Assembly (NCBI GenBank): GCA_012513815.1
Contig: JAAZBM010000014.1
Span: forward strand, 124,001 to 188,000
Direction of reading: 5' to 3'
Origin: Candidatus Sumerlaeota bacterium
GTDB taxonomy: Bacteria; Sumerlaeota; Sumerlaeia; Sumerlaeales; Sumerlaeaceae
Length of the DNA: 64,000 bases
Numbering within the stretch: position 1 is the stretch's first letter; every line of letters begins with the position of its first letter. Shown here one piece after another: positions 16,372-25,499 of this stretch. The notes below the pieces were generated by a model. It ran no database searches, was not told where the DNA came from, and saw nothing but the letters and a program-made list of their open reading frames with translations. Position numbers and translations under genes: made by a program.

Positions 16372-17415
16372 ATGAGCAATATCTTTTCTCCGGAATTGTC
16401 CGCTTTTTGGGAGCGCAGCCAGGCCGCGTTTGATAGCGCGTTGCGTACCTTTTTGTCTTCTTCGATTTCGCCATACGGCGAATCGGTTGACAAATTGAAG
16501 AACCTTGATGATGCGGTAGCATATGCGTTAGGAATCGATTCGGAAGCAAAACCCGGCAAACATATTCGACCAATGCTCTGCCTTTTGTGCTCGCATTTTC
16601 TGGGCAACACATCCGGCGATGCGATGCCTTTTGCGCTCGCAATCGAGATTATGCATAATTTTACTTTGGTGCATGACGACATCGAAGACCAAGATGACTG
16701 GCGACGTGGACGCCCCTCTGTCTGGAAAAAACACGGATTCGACCAAGGCATTAACATCGGCGACTTTATGCAAAATCTTGTCTATCGTTGCTTACTGCAA
16801 TCGCAGACGACTCTGTCAATAGCGCAAACGCTGCGCCTCTGCCAACTGATGACAAATACCATCGAGATGACCATCCGCGGACAAACTCTTGATATGAATG
16901 CCCGTAAACAACAAATCAAGATGGACGAGTACATGAAAATCGTCACCTACAAAACCGGATATTGTCTGGCTGCACCACTGGTTGCCGGAGCAATCATTGC
17001 CGGAGCAGACGAAACAACACAGGCGACACTGACGCAAATCGGCCTTGCTCTCGGGCCTTTGTTTCAGATTCGCGACGATGTCATCGACTTGACCGCAAAC
17101 AAGGGACGCGCCGAAATCGGTTCGGATATTCGCGAAGGAAAACGGAGTGTTCTGGTGGCCATCGCCTGCGATCGTGCGCCTCAAACGCAGACGCAGAAGT
17201 TGTTGCAGATTCTCGACACACCACGAATGGAAAACACGACAGACGAAATCTTGTGGTGTCGCGATCTGTTCGATCAGTGCGGGGCGTTTGAACAAGCGAA
17301 AGTGATGTGCGACCAATTGTCGACACAAATGTTCGAGAATCTCGACAAACTCCCACGTTCTTTGTCTGCTCCTTTGAGCGAAGTCATCGATTATCTCAGA
17401 AAGCGGAATGCGTGA
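16372..17415 (+). CDS. Polyprenyl (farnesyl/geranylgeranyl) diphosphate synthase
   Basis: A 347-residue trans-prenyltransferase that condenses isopentenyl diphosphate with allylic diphosphates. The first Asp-rich motif is D102-D103-I-E-D106 in VHDDIED, followed by RRGRPSVW. The second is D235-D236-V-I-D239 in FQIRDDVIDL, followed by a degenerate Gly-rich segment. GKHIRPMLCLL (about 62-72) is the IPP-binding region. Product chain length cannot be read by eye. The TGA stop overlaps the GTG start of nadD by 3 bp (GTGA), so the two are translationally coupled. Confidence 0.93.
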   Translation: MSNIFSPELSAFWERSQAAFDSALRTFLSSSISPYGESVDKLKNLDDAVAYALGIDSEAKPGKHIRPMLCLLCSHFLGNTSGDAMPFALAIEIMHNFTLVHDDIEDQDDWRRGRPSVWKKHGFDQGINIGDFMQNLVYRCLLQSQTTLSIAQTLRLCQLMTNTIEMTIRGQTLDMNARKQQIKMDEYMKIVTYKTGYCLAAPLVAGAIIAGADETTQATLTQIGLALGPLFQIRDDVIDLTANKGRAEIGSDIREGKRSVLVAIACDRAPQTQTQKLLQILDTPRMENTTDEILWCRDLFDQCGAFEQAKVMCDQLSTQMFENLDKLPRSLSAPLSEVIDYLRKRNA

Positions 17416-18041
17416 AACTCGACCGAAATACAAACAAGAGTATTGGCATTTTTGGTGGCAGTTTTGACCCGCCACACAAAGCGCATATCGCACTGGCGCA
17501 ACAAGTCTTGCAACACCCAAACGGTGTCGATTATCTGTTCATCATCCCGGCCTATACTCACGCATTCGGTAAAGTACTGACACCATACGAACAACGCTTT
17601 GCGATGCTGATGTTAGCCTTTTCGGCGGAGGTGTTTTCGCCATATCTCAGAAAACGCATTCTCATTTCGCGCATCGAGCAAAGGTTAGGCGGAACCAGTT
17701 ACACTTTTGAAACTGTCGAAGCACTCAAGCAGCAATATCCCAACGCTCAGTTTCATTTGCTTCTCGGCAGTGATACCTTCCGTGACATACCCCTGTGGCA
17801 TCGTGCGGACGAACTCCTGAAAATAGCTTCTCCAATCGTATTCCCACGTGATGGTTTTGCCTGCAAAAAAGTCATGAAAGCAAACGAAAAATGGCTACAC
17901 GATGTTAAGTTACCGGCATTCAGTAGCACCGAAATCCGCGCATTGTATTCCACTGGCGGCAATCATATGTTGCTCGCGTCCATGATGCCTGAGCCAATTT
18001 TAGAGTATATCCGAAAACACAAACTCTATCAGAGTCGCTGA
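17412..18041 (+). CDS. nadD: Nicotinate-nucleotide adenylyltransferase
   Basis: NadD transfers AMP from ATP to nicotinate mononucleotide in NAD synthesis. The 209-residue protein has the nucleotidyltransferase signature IGIFGGSFDPPHKAH (about residues 10-24), in which the usual HxGH is HKAH; this keeps both His residues but replaces Gly with Ala. GSDTFRDIPLWHR (about 118-130) and FSSTEIR (about 175-181, the ISSTxIR motif) are also diagnostic. GTG at 17412 gives the correct N-terminus and overlaps the upstream stop. The 3' end overlaps the converging DUF2079 gene by 13 bp. Confidence 0.92.
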   Translation: MKLDRNTNKSIGIFGGSFDPPHKAHIALAQQVLQHPNGVDYLFIIPAYTHAFGKVLTPYEQRFAMLMLAFSAEVFSPYLRKRILISRIEQRLGGTSYTFETVEALKQQYPNAQFHLLLGSDTFRDIPLWHRADELLKIASPIVFPRDGFACKKVMKANEKWLHDVKLPAFSSTEIRALYSTGGNHMLLASMMPEPILEYIRKHKLYQSR

Positions 18042-19465
18042 CGAGTTGTTGTCGTCGCAGAATCGTCCGAAACTACAGGCGAGATGATTAAGAGGTCATC
18101 TCTGTCATAGCGCACACGACGGCGACCGGCATCCACCTCGTCCATAACCGAACGCGCCAACCGCATAAACCGTTCTTGTTCCATTCCGCAATGCCGTGCC
18201 AACCAAAGCACAACCCACGAATCGCTGGTGATGTATTTTTCCTCAAACATGTTCATGCCTTGCGAACGGTACGGGACAAGACCAAAAGCGCCAAAGCTGA
18301 CGGCAACTTTTGCATCGCGAGGAAGTATGGCTGACAACGCCTGTTTTGCGCGAACATCTTTGGCAGTAATTGTCCATGGTTTGCGATAATATCCATCAGT
18401 GAAGGTAGGCAAAAACAATTGGGCAATGGCAAAAACACTCATCCATATAACCAGAACAGATTTGCCCCAGACAAATTGTTTCCTGTCGAAATAACGGGTA
18501 ACGGCGGCACATCCGCTAATCATCGCAAACGTCAAAAATGGCAAAAAAGGATACGAGTAGTAATAGCGCAATTCGCGCATGAATGGAAAACCAACTAGCA
18601 AGATTGGCAATGGAATCAAACATAGAAACAGCGCCTTGCCACTAAACAAACACAATCCACCAACCGACAAAACAAGAATACCGAGAGTTTGCACTGTGTC
18701 CCAACCAAACCCAAACCCGGCGAAACGCTCCGTGTAATCGCTGATGCTCGACGAACCTGCGGGTTGCGCTTGGGATACGCCAAACAAAACAATCCCCGAC
18801 ATAAGAAGCCAGAGTAAACACACGCTGCACACTCGCAAAAAATGGTTACGTTCTTTCGCACACGAACCATTGAGTTTTGCAGAGACAGACTCATAAATCG
18901 CATAGACGAGCACCCACACTCCGGCGTCTTCGCGAACAGACATCGCCAACACAAGGAGCAACCAGAACAACACGCCGCGACGCTGCCATGTCGCCATTAC
19001 GCACAACATTAGGAACACATACCATGCTTCGAAATGGTCCGCTAAGGCCAGTGACCCCACATAAATGTTGCATAGAAACAAGACTCCGCAAAGAAAGGTC
19101 AGCACGGGCGAAAGTCCCTTTCGCAACGCAAGTAGGGTTATCGGAATCGGACAAAAAGCAATCGCAAATAGGTAGCTGCTAACAAGTGGCAACGCATAAT
19201 CGGAGCACCATGTCAGCGGAACAAGCAACAGGAGAAACGGTGTGAAGTGACAGGCAAAATGATTGACTTCCATCATTGGCGAATACATAAAGCGCCCATG
19301 TGCCGTGTTCGCGAGGCAAGCCCAGATGTTGCCGACATCAGCAAGATACCAGTGACCTGTCAGAAAACGCGACACTGAAACATACTGCATCCATGCAAAG
19401 GAAACAAGGCATAGAAGCAACACCGCAAACCATAAAGAACGGTATTTCTGAAGCAATTCATTCAT
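18029..19465 (-). CDS. DUF2079-type polytopic membrane protein
   Basis: A 478-residue inner-membrane protein with about ten hydrophobic segments in the first 370 residues. The motifs DVGNIWACLANTAHGRF, NHFACHFTPFLLLLVP and VREDAGVW match the DUF2079 pattern, which resembles GT-C glycosyltransferases with an acidic motif after TM1. A soluble C-terminal domain follows (about 375-478). Members often sit near surface polysaccharide genes; enzymatic activity is unproven. The gene is solitary and converges on nadD. Confidence 0.75.
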   Translation of the reverse strand: MNELLQKYRSLWFAVLLLCLVSFAWMQYVSVSRFLTGHWYLADVGNIWACLANTAHGRFMYSPMMEVNHFACHFTPFLLLLVPLTWCSDYALPLVSSYLFAIAFCPIPITLLALRKGLSPVLTFLCGVLFLCNIYVGSLALADHFEAWYVFLMLCVMATWQRRGVLFWLLLVLAMSVREDAGVWVLVYAIYESVSAKLNGSCAKERNHFLRVCSVCLLWLLMSGIVLFGVSQAQPAGSSSISDYTERFAGFGFGWDTVQTLGILVLSVGGLCLFSGKALFLCLIPLPILLVGFPFMRELRYYYSYPFLPFLTFAMISGCAAVTRYFDRKQFVWGKSVLVIWMSVFAIAQLFLPTFTDGYYRKPWTITAKDVRAKQALSAILPRDAKVAVSFGAFGLVPYRSQGMNMFEEKYITSDSWVVLWLARHCGMEQERFMRLARSVMDEVDAGRRRVRYDRDDLLIISPVVSDDSATTTTRQRL

Positions 19466-19566
19466 TTATCAACAGCACTCATGGTTTATATACATTCCGG
19501 CGAATCACGGCATGTCTATTTGCATAAAGCTAAGCGAATAAAATGCCCCAGTTGAGTAAGATAAAA

Positions 19567-19595
19567 GTGACATAAGTTACGCACTATGCTATAAG
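19567..19595 (+). promoter_or_regulatory. candidate fabH promoter
   Basis: GTGACA (19567-19572), a 17-bp spacer and TATAAG (19590-19595) lie 17 bp before the fabH start codon. Each box matches the sigma70 consensus at five of six positions. If used, the transcript would have a very short leader, in agreement with the absence of a clear Shine-Dalgarno. Confidence 0.5.
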
Positions 19596-19612
19596 GACAG
19601 TATTCATAATCT

Positions 19613-20602
19613 ATGCTACGAGCAATTATTGCAGGTACAGGAAGTTTTTTGCCGCCGAGGATTATCACAAACGCAGAACTGGAGACCATGGTTGACACTT
19701 CTGATGAGTGGATTGTGTCACGCACCGGTGTACACGAGCGGCATGTTGCCGACGCCATGGTTTTCACCTCTGATCTCGCAATCGAAGCAGCCCGCAACGC
19801 TATTGAGAATGCGTCCATGTCTCCCGAAGACATCGAACTTATTGTCGTGGCGACTCTCACAGCTGATATGCATACGCCCTCCGTCGCGTGTATCGTCCAG
19901 AGTGCTTTGGGCTTTAGCAAAAACACCATGGCTTTTGATATCAACGCAGCTTGCAGCGGATTTATTTACGCCATCACAATCGCGAATCAGTTTTTGCAAA
20001 ACGGCGTCTACAAAACGGCGCTTGTGATTGGTGCGGAAACTATGTCGAAAGTGACAGACTGGGAAGACCGCAACACGTGTGTTCTTTTTGGCGACGGCGC
20101 CGGTGCTGTTGTTCTCAAGGCCGCCGAAACTGAAGACGGCATTCTGTTGACGAGCGCCGGTTGCGACGGAATCGCAGGGATCAAATCGCTAACAATCCCC
20201 GGCCTGAAGGTTTCCGATGAGGAAGCCAAGAAACGCGAGAATCGCAATCTGTGTACCATCCGCATGGATGGTGGCGAAGTCTTCAAGTATGCAGTCCGTA
20301 TGATGTCGGAACAAATCACGACAATCATCGAGAAAGCCGGACTGAAACTCGAGGATGTTAAACTGATTATTCCACACCAGGCCAATGCCCGCATTCTCGA
20401 AGCAATTGCCCACCGCATTCAGGTCGACAAATCAGTCATCTTCTTTAATGTTTCGCATTCCGGCAACACCTCGGCAGCATCTGTCCCACTGGCATTGCAA
20501 GCTGCTGTTCAGGCGGATCGGATTCATAAGGATGACTACATTATTCTTGTCGGCCTTGGCGGCGGAATCACATGGGGCGCCGTCCTTATTAAGTGGGCAT
20601 AA
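19613..20602 (+). CDS. fabH: 3-oxoacyl-ACP synthase III
   Basis: FabH starts fatty acid synthesis by condensing acetyl-CoA (or a branched acyl-CoA) with malonyl-ACP. The 329-residue protein carries the complete Cys-His-Asn triad: C114 in NAACSGF, H255 in IPHQANARI and N285 in SHSGNTSAAS. DEWIVSRTGVHER (about 31-43) is the conserved N-terminal block and GLGGGITWGA near the C-terminus is intact. It stands alone; no other fab gene is adjacent, so it may be one of several copies. Confidence 0.96.
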   Translation: MLRAIIAGTGSFLPPRIITNAELETMVDTSDEWIVSRTGVHERHVADAMVFTSDLAIEAARNAIENASMSPEDIELIVVATLTADMHTPSVACIVQSALGFSKNTMAFDINAACSGFIYAITIANQFLQNGVYKTALVIGAETMSKVTDWEDRNTCVLFGDGAGAVVLKAAETEDGILLTSAGCDGIAGIKSLTIPGLKVSDEEAKKRENRNLCTIRMDGGEVFKYAVRMMSEQITTIIEKAGLKLEDVKLIIPHQANARILEAIAHRIQVDKSVIFFNVSHSGNTSAASVPLALQAAVQADRIHKDDYIILVGLGGGITWGAVLIKWA

Positions 20603-20751
20603 ACAGGATTGTGTCACCCGTTTTTGGATCGAATCTCGTAATAATTTAACACCTGTCTATATATTTTTTTTCTTCCGTATGTAGCTATAGTTTTAGTGCA
20701 GACTTTTTCAGTTTGCACACACCCTTTTGCCAAAACAGAAAGTAATTACTT

Positions 20752-22185
20752 ATGGCTAAGAAAAAAGACCTTGGGCACAGCGCCCACAGTAAAAAAGCAG
20801 ACAATGTGATCGGGTTAGAAGGCGTCATGCCTCGTCCTATCAAAATCACGATGCTCGGTGCCGGAAGCGGTTTCACCCCTCATCTGTTCAATGATATCAT
20901 GAGCATTCCCGGAATGCGGAAACTCGAATTCTGCTTAGTTGATATTGACAAGAAGCGCCTCGATGTCATGTACAAACTGACAAAACGTATGGCGCATGAC
21001 TTTGGTCTGGAAGACAAAGTCGAAATCAAAGCGACAACCAACAGAATCGATGTTCTTTCCGATTCGGACTACATCATTTGTTGCGTCGAAGTCAGCGGTA
21101 CATCCTGTGTTCGCTTCGACAACGACATTCCGCTCAAATACGGCATCGACCAATGCATCGGCGACACCATCGGGCCCGGCGGTCTTTTCAAAGGACTGCG
21201 CACCATCCCCGTATGGCTCGACATTCTTGAGGACTGCGAAGAACTCTGCCCAAACGCTGTTGTTCTCAACTACACAAACCCCATGAATATGATGTGTCTT
21301 GCGGCCGGTAGAACCAGCACAATGCAAGTTGTCGGACTTTGCCACAGCGTTCAGGGAACAAGCCACTGGCTCTCCGAACTGGCCAAGGTTCCCTACGAGG
21401 AAATGGAATGGGAATGCGCCGGAATCAACCATCTGGCATGGTTCACAAAGTTGGAGCATAAAGGAAAAGACCTCTATCCTCGCCTGTTGAAGCAATGGGA
21501 GAAGGAAACACGTGAACGCAAGGTCACGACGCATACGGAAGACGCATGGGATCTCGTCCGCAAGGATATGGCGGTTCACTTTGGCGCATTCATCACGGAG
21601 TCTTCAGGACACCTGAGCGAGTATGTTCCGTATTATCGCAAGCGCAAAGAACTCCTCAAGCATTACTGCGTCGAGGGTTATGGCGGAGGTTCGAGTTTCT
21701 ACGCTAACAACTGGCCCACATGGCGCAAGAATAATGATGCGGAACGTCTGCGCGAACTCAAGCAGAAGGAACCGCTCACACAACCTCAGCGGACATGGGA
21801 ATATGCCTCGTGGATTATCGAAGCAATCGAGAAGAACAAACCCTTCAAGATTCACGGCAACGTCATGAACAATTACTATGGCGGACGGCTTATCAGCAAC
21901 CTGCCCGAAGACGGCTGCGTCGAAGTTCCGTGCCTCATCGACAGCAACGGAGTTCAACCGACTTGCTACGGCGATCTGCCACCGCAGATGGCTGCCATTT
22001 GCGCCGCCGACATGAGAATGTTTGACTTGGCTGCGGATGCCGCTATTTACAAGAGTGTTGAGCTTGCGACATACGCACTCATGCTTGACCCGCTGACGAG
22101 CGCAATCTGCTCACCAGCTGAAATCAAAAAGATGACTTTGGAACTGTTCAAGGCCGAAAAGAAATTCTTACAGGGCTACAAATAG
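20752..22185 (+). CDS. GH4 alpha-galactosidase/alpha-glucosidase
   Basis: A family 4 glycosidase of 477 residues. These enzymes use NAD+ and a divalent metal in a redox-elimination mechanism and act in the cytosol. The Rossmann loop LGAGSGF is at 35-41. The metal ligands C197 and H198 lie in GLCHSVQGT, and NYTNP (174-178) and CAGINHLAWF (222-231) are family motifs. Sequence style favours the alpha-galactosidase (MelA) branch, but alpha-glucosidase or alpha-glucuronidase is possible. There is a 25-residue lysine-rich N-terminal extension before the usual start; ATG 20827 with GAAGG upstream is an alternative. It precedes a sugar ABC importer, separated by a hairpin. Confidence 0.88.
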   Translation: MAKKKDLGHSAHSKKADNVIGLEGVMPRPIKITMLGAGSGFTPHLFNDIMSIPGMRKLEFCLVDIDKKRLDVMYKLTKRMAHDFGLEDKVEIKATTNRIDVLSDSDYIICCVEVSGTSCVRFDNDIPLKYGIDQCIGDTIGPGGLFKGLRTIPVWLDILEDCEELCPNAVVLNYTNPMNMMCLAAGRTSTMQVVGLCHSVQGTSHWLSELAKVPYEEMEWECAGINHLAWFTKLEHKGKDLYPRLLKQWEKETRERKVTTHTEDAWDLVRKDMAVHFGAFITESSGHLSEYVPYYRKRKELLKHYCVEGYGGGSSFYANNWPTWRKNNDAERLRELKQKEPLTQPQRTWEYASWIIEAIEKNKPFKIHGNVMNNYYGGRLISNLPEDGCVEVPCLIDSNGVQPTCYGDLPPQMAAICAADMRMFDLAADAAIYKSVELATYALMLDPLTSAICSPAEIKKMTLELFKAEKKFLQGYK

Positions 22186-22200
22186 TTTTCACCCAATAGG

Positions 22201-22247
22201 ACAGCCAGTCGCCCTCTTACGGGAGACTGGCTGTGCTTTCATTTTTC
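22201..22247 (+). terminator. intrinsic terminator or attenuating hairpin
   Basis: A perfect 10-bp stem (ACAGCCAGTC with GACTGGCTGT, inner CCC/GGG pairing) at 22201-22234 is followed by the T-rich run CTTTCATTTTT. It lies between the GH4 gene and the permease gene 24 bp further on, so it may reduce rather than stop read-through into the importer. Confidence 0.7.
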
Positions 22248-22270
22248 GAAACGGAGCACCATAAGGGAAC

Positions 22271-23227
22271 ATGCAAAATCCGAGAGAAACAACTCTCGCC
22301 ATTGCCTCGCAAACTCCACGACGCGTGGCCGAGTCTTTGCCGCCAATGAACAAACGGCGCAAAGGCATCAGCCCCGGTTGGTGGTTCATTTCGCCGTGGC
22401 TTTTTGGGTTCGTTTTTCTGACGGCACTTCCGTTCTTGGCAAGTCTCTATCTGAGTTTTTGCCAGTATGATGTTATCTCTCCCCCACGTTGGATTGGACT
22501 GAGCAATTACGAGAATCTGTTTTTGCACGACCCACTCTTTTGGAAATCCATTTGGAACACATTTGTCTATGCGGTGTTTGCGCTGCCACTCGGCACAGTC
22601 GCCGGCATCACGCTTGCATTGCTCCTGAGCCTTGATCTCCGCGGCATGAGCGTCTACAGAACCATCTTCTTTCTTCCCTCCATTGTTCCACTCGTCGCGA
22701 CCTCACTGTTATGGGTGTGGATTTTGAATCCCCAAATCGGACTCATCAACAATTTGCTCGAGATGGTTGGCATCAGCGGTCCGCCATGGCTAGTTAGCCC
22801 CGTCTGGAGCAAACCGGCACTTATTCTCATGTCGATTTGGGGTGTTGGCGGCTCCATGATTATTTATCTTGCAGGCATCAAGGACATCCCGACTTTCTTG
22901 CACGAGGCAGCTCTGGTTGACGGCGCCAACACATGGCAACGTACATGGCACATCACATTACCCATGCTAACACCGGTGATATTTTTCAACCTCGTCATGG
23001 GTATGATTGGTGCCTTCCAGTACTTTACACAAGCTTTTATCATGACCGCCGGGGGCCCGCAAGAGAGCACTAACTTTTACTGCTTATACCTTTTCCAACG
23101 GGCATTTCTCTATCTTAATGTCGGCTACTCAAGCGCAATGGCATGGATTTTGTTCGTGATTGTTCTCGTAGTCACAACAGCCTTGATGAAAACTCATACG
23201 AAATGGGTGCATTATGAAGGTAACTAA
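22271..23227 (+). CDS. Sugar ABC transporter permease (MalF/UgpA type)
   Basis: A 318-residue inner-membrane permease of the CUT1 family with six predicted membrane segments after a basic, Pro-containing N-terminal tail of about 35 residues. EAALVDGANTWQRTWHITLP (about 215-234) is the EAA loop that contacts the ATPase. The start follows AAGGGA. It overlaps the binding-protein gene by 14 bp. With the second permease at 24563 it should form the channel of a sugar importer, probably for the substrate of the upstream GH4 enzyme (inference from adjacency). Confidence 0.93.
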   Translation: MQNPRETTLAIASQTPRRVAESLPPMNKRRKGISPGWWFISPWLFGFVFLTALPFLASLYLSFCQYDVISPPRWIGLSNYENLFLHDPLFWKSIWNTFVYAVFALPLGTVAGITLALLLSLDLRGMSVYRTIFFLPSIVPLVATSLLWVWILNPQIGLINNLLEMVGISGPPWLVSPVWSKPALILMSIWGVGGSMIIYLAGIKDIPTFLHEAALVDGANTWQRTWHITLPMLTPVIFFNLVMGMIGAFQYFTQAFIMTAGGPQESTNFYCLYLFQRAFLYLNVGYSSAMAWILFVIVLVVTTALMKTHTKWVHYEGN

Positions 23228-24566
23228 AATCAACATTAAACTGTTTCTCAAATGCCTTCTCGGGATTGCGCTTATCAATGGGTTCATTATATTGCTCATT
23301 GACCCGGCAGCACGCGTTGAACGCAAATACCCAGACCGTGAAAAAGTTGTCTTTTGGCACATGTGGACGGGCGAATGGAAAAAGGTTATTGATCGAATCG
23401 TTGATGAGTTTAACGAGAATCAGAATAAGTACGAGGTGTCATCACTCTCACTCGCCAATGGTGACATGAAGTTTCTTCTGTCGACTGCGGGCGGCGATCC
23501 ACCAGATGTGATGGCGCAATGGAACTGCGTGATTCCGGCATGGGCAAAACGCAAAGCACTGATGCCTCTGGACAGTCTGATGTCTGACGAGGATAAAAAA
23601 GCCTTTGAGGAAACATATCCCGTCATTCAAAAAATTTGCCATTTCGAGGGCAAGAACTACGGGATTTGTGTCGGGCTGAACATATATGCTCTTTTCTATC
23701 GTCCCAGCCACTTCGAGGAAGTCGGGCTTGACCCAAACAAAACGCCAAAGACGATTAGCGAATTGAACGAGATGTCTGAAAAGCTTTATAAGGTTGCGCC
23801 CGATGGAAAAATCCAGCGTGTGGGAATCTACCCTAATCATATCCAACAGTGGATTCCATCTTTCGGTCCGGGAATGTATGACTACGACAGTAAACAAATG
23901 ACCATCGTCACACCGAACAATCTGCGATGCCTTGAGTGGATGCAGAGTTTCCCGAAGAAATATGGCGTCAAGAACCTGACATTTTTCGAGTCTTCGTTCC
24001 AGAATGGCTACAGCGGCACCCTCGACTGGCCTTTCATCACCGGCGGTTATTCGTTCATGGTTGACGGACAATGGCGCATCGAGCAACTTGCCAAATATGC
24101 GCCCGACTTGGACTATCGTATTTGCCCGCTGCCTGCTGCCGACGAGGACGGTCGCCCTAACGCCTGCCTGTGCAATGGCAATTTCCTGCTTATTCCCTCG
24201 AGCGCGAAGTGCCCCGAAGGCGCATGGGCGTTCATGCGCTACTGGTCGGGCATCGCGAATCCTGACAATGCAGCAAAGTACTACACGTGGGGTGGCTGGA
24301 TGCCAATCAGTCCCGCGGTTACCAATGCCGCGGTCTTCCAAGAATACCTGACAAAGTATCCGCAATGGAAAACGTTTGTCGACCTCTTGCCGTCAGAGAA
24401 TTTACAGGTCTGGCCACCCGTCGTTTATCAGAATTTTCTGTTAGACAGAATAGCCACTTTCAGTTCTGTTCTCACAAGTATGAGTAAATCGCCAAAGGAG
24501 ACCTTGGAAGGACTAAGGGATATGGTCACCCAAGAAGAAGAACGAATCAAGCGGGGACAGCCATGA
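23214..24566 (+). CDS. Sugar ABC transporter substrate-binding protein
   Basis: A 450-residue extracellular solute-binding protein (family 1 type). KVVFWHMWTGEWKKVIDRIVDEFNE (split across about residues 44-68) is the typical start of the mature domain, and DPPDVMAQWN and AWAFMRYWSG are family-like blocks. The N-terminus has one hydrophobic segment (about residues 9-30) with no lipobox Cys, so it is either an uncleaved membrane anchor or a signal peptide. It overlaps both neighbours (14 bp and 4 bp), fixing a permease-binding protein-permease operon. No ATPase gene follows, so an ATPase encoded elsewhere must energise it. Confidence 0.92.
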   Translation: MKVTKINIKLFLKCLLGIALINGFIILLIDPAARVERKYPDREKVVFWHMWTGEWKKVIDRIVDEFNENQNKYEVSSLSLANGDMKFLLSTAGGDPPDVMAQWNCVIPAWAKRKALMPLDSLMSDEDKKAFEETYPVIQKICHFEGKNYGICVGLNIYALFYRPSHFEEVGLDPNKTPKTISELNEMSEKLYKVAPDGKIQRVGIYPNHIQQWIPSFGPGMYDYDSKQMTIVTPNNLRCLEWMQSFPKKYGVKNLTFFESSFQNGYSGTLDWPFITGGYSFMVDGQWRIEQLAKYAPDLDYRICPLPAADEDGRPNACLCNGNFLLIPSSAKCPEGAWAFMRYWSGIANPDNAAKYYTWGGWMPISPAVTNAAVFQEYLTKYPQWKTFVDLLPSENLQVWPPVVYQNFLLDRIATFSSVLTSMSKSPKETLEGLRDMVTQEEERIKRGQP

Positions 24567-25423
24567 GTACGGTTCTCAAACAATCAAAATCGGTACGGTT
24601 CGTGGCACACCTGACATTGATTATCCTGTCCATCCCCTGCCTTCTGCCGCTCCTATGGATGATCTCCACCTCGCTCAAAAGTGATGCGCAAATCTTCCCG
24701 TCTGTGGGCGAAATCGGCGGATTCCGTCTATCGGATTTCATTCCGAATCCCATCCTCTGGAGCAACTACCCCGAGGCAATGCGTTCGGTTCCCTTTGGAA
24801 CGTACCTCCAGAACACACTCTTTCTTTGCATCTCGACCACCATTGGCGCTGTCCTCTCCTCCGCATTAGTCGCCTATGGATTTGCCCGAACAAAATTTCG
24901 TGGTCAAAAGATTCTGTTTATTCTTGTGCTGTCAACACTGATGCTCCCGCCACAGGTCACCATGATTCCTACCTTCCTCCTCTACAAAGGAATCGGCTGG
25001 TACGGCACATGGTTGCCATTGGTTGTGCCCTCCTTCTTCGGGAGCGCCTTTTACATCTTTTTGATGTGCCAGTTCTTCCGCACCATTCCCAATGAACTCA
25101 GCGAAGCCGCCCGCATTGATGGATGCGGCGAGTTGCGCATTTTCTTCCAAATCATGTTGCCACTGTCCATCCCCGTCATGGCCACCTGTGCCCTGTTCCA
25201 GTTTATCGGGGCATGGAACGACTTCCTCGGTCCGCTCATCTACCTGAACTCGCCATCACAGTACACAATCGCTTATGGACTGCAACAGTTCATGGGAACG
25301 ATGGTCTCGCAGTGGAGTTATCTGATGGCCGCGACAACGGTCTTCACGATTCCAATCATCATTCTGTTTTTCCTCGCGCAAAAAACCTTCATTCAGGGAA
25401 TTGCAACAACAGGCGGCAAATAG
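24563..25423 (+). CDS. Sugar ABC transporter permease (MalG/UgpE type)
   Basis: A 286-residue CUT1 permease with six membrane segments. EAARIDGCGELRIFFQIMLP (about 181-200) is the EAA loop. It starts within the stop codon of the binding-protein gene (ATGA). It completes the three-gene importer downstream of the GH4 gene. A dyad follows its stop codon. Confidence 0.94.
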   Translation: MSTVLKQSKSVRFVAHLTLIILSIPCLLPLLWMISTSLKSDAQIFPSVGEIGGFRLSDFIPNPILWSNYPEAMRSVPFGTYLQNTLFLCISTTIGAVLSSALVAYGFARTKFRGQKILFILVLSTLMLPPQVTMIPTFLLYKGIGWYGTWLPLVVPSFFGSAFYIFLMCQFFRTIPNELSEAARIDGCGELRIFFQIMLPLSIPVMATCALFQFIGAWNDFLGPLIYLNSPSQYTIAYGLQQFMGTMVSQWSYLMAATTVFTIPIIILFFLAQKTFIQGIATTGGK

Positions 25424-25453
25424 CATGATGTGCTGTGCCGGAAAGCATCATGC
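25423..25453. repeat. 8-bp inverted repeat after the importer operon
   Basis: GCATGATG (25423-25430) and CATCATGC (25446-25453) form a perfect 8-bp stem with a 15-nt loop directly after the permease stop codon. No T-run follows, so this could be a 3' stabilising hairpin rather than an intrinsic terminator. Confidence 0.45.
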
Positions 25454-25499
25454 AGGAACAAGCGCAAGCGCCCCTACACTCCTTTAGCTTCATCTGACA

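Noticed and set aside
16816-17520. 234-residue frame antisense to the polyprenyl synthase and nadD
   Set aside because: Both genes beneath it have complete catalytic motifs; the antisense frame has none.
23448-24365. 305-residue open frame antisense to the sugar-binding protein
   Set aside because: It overlaps a clear gene of an operon on the other strand and shows no family motif.
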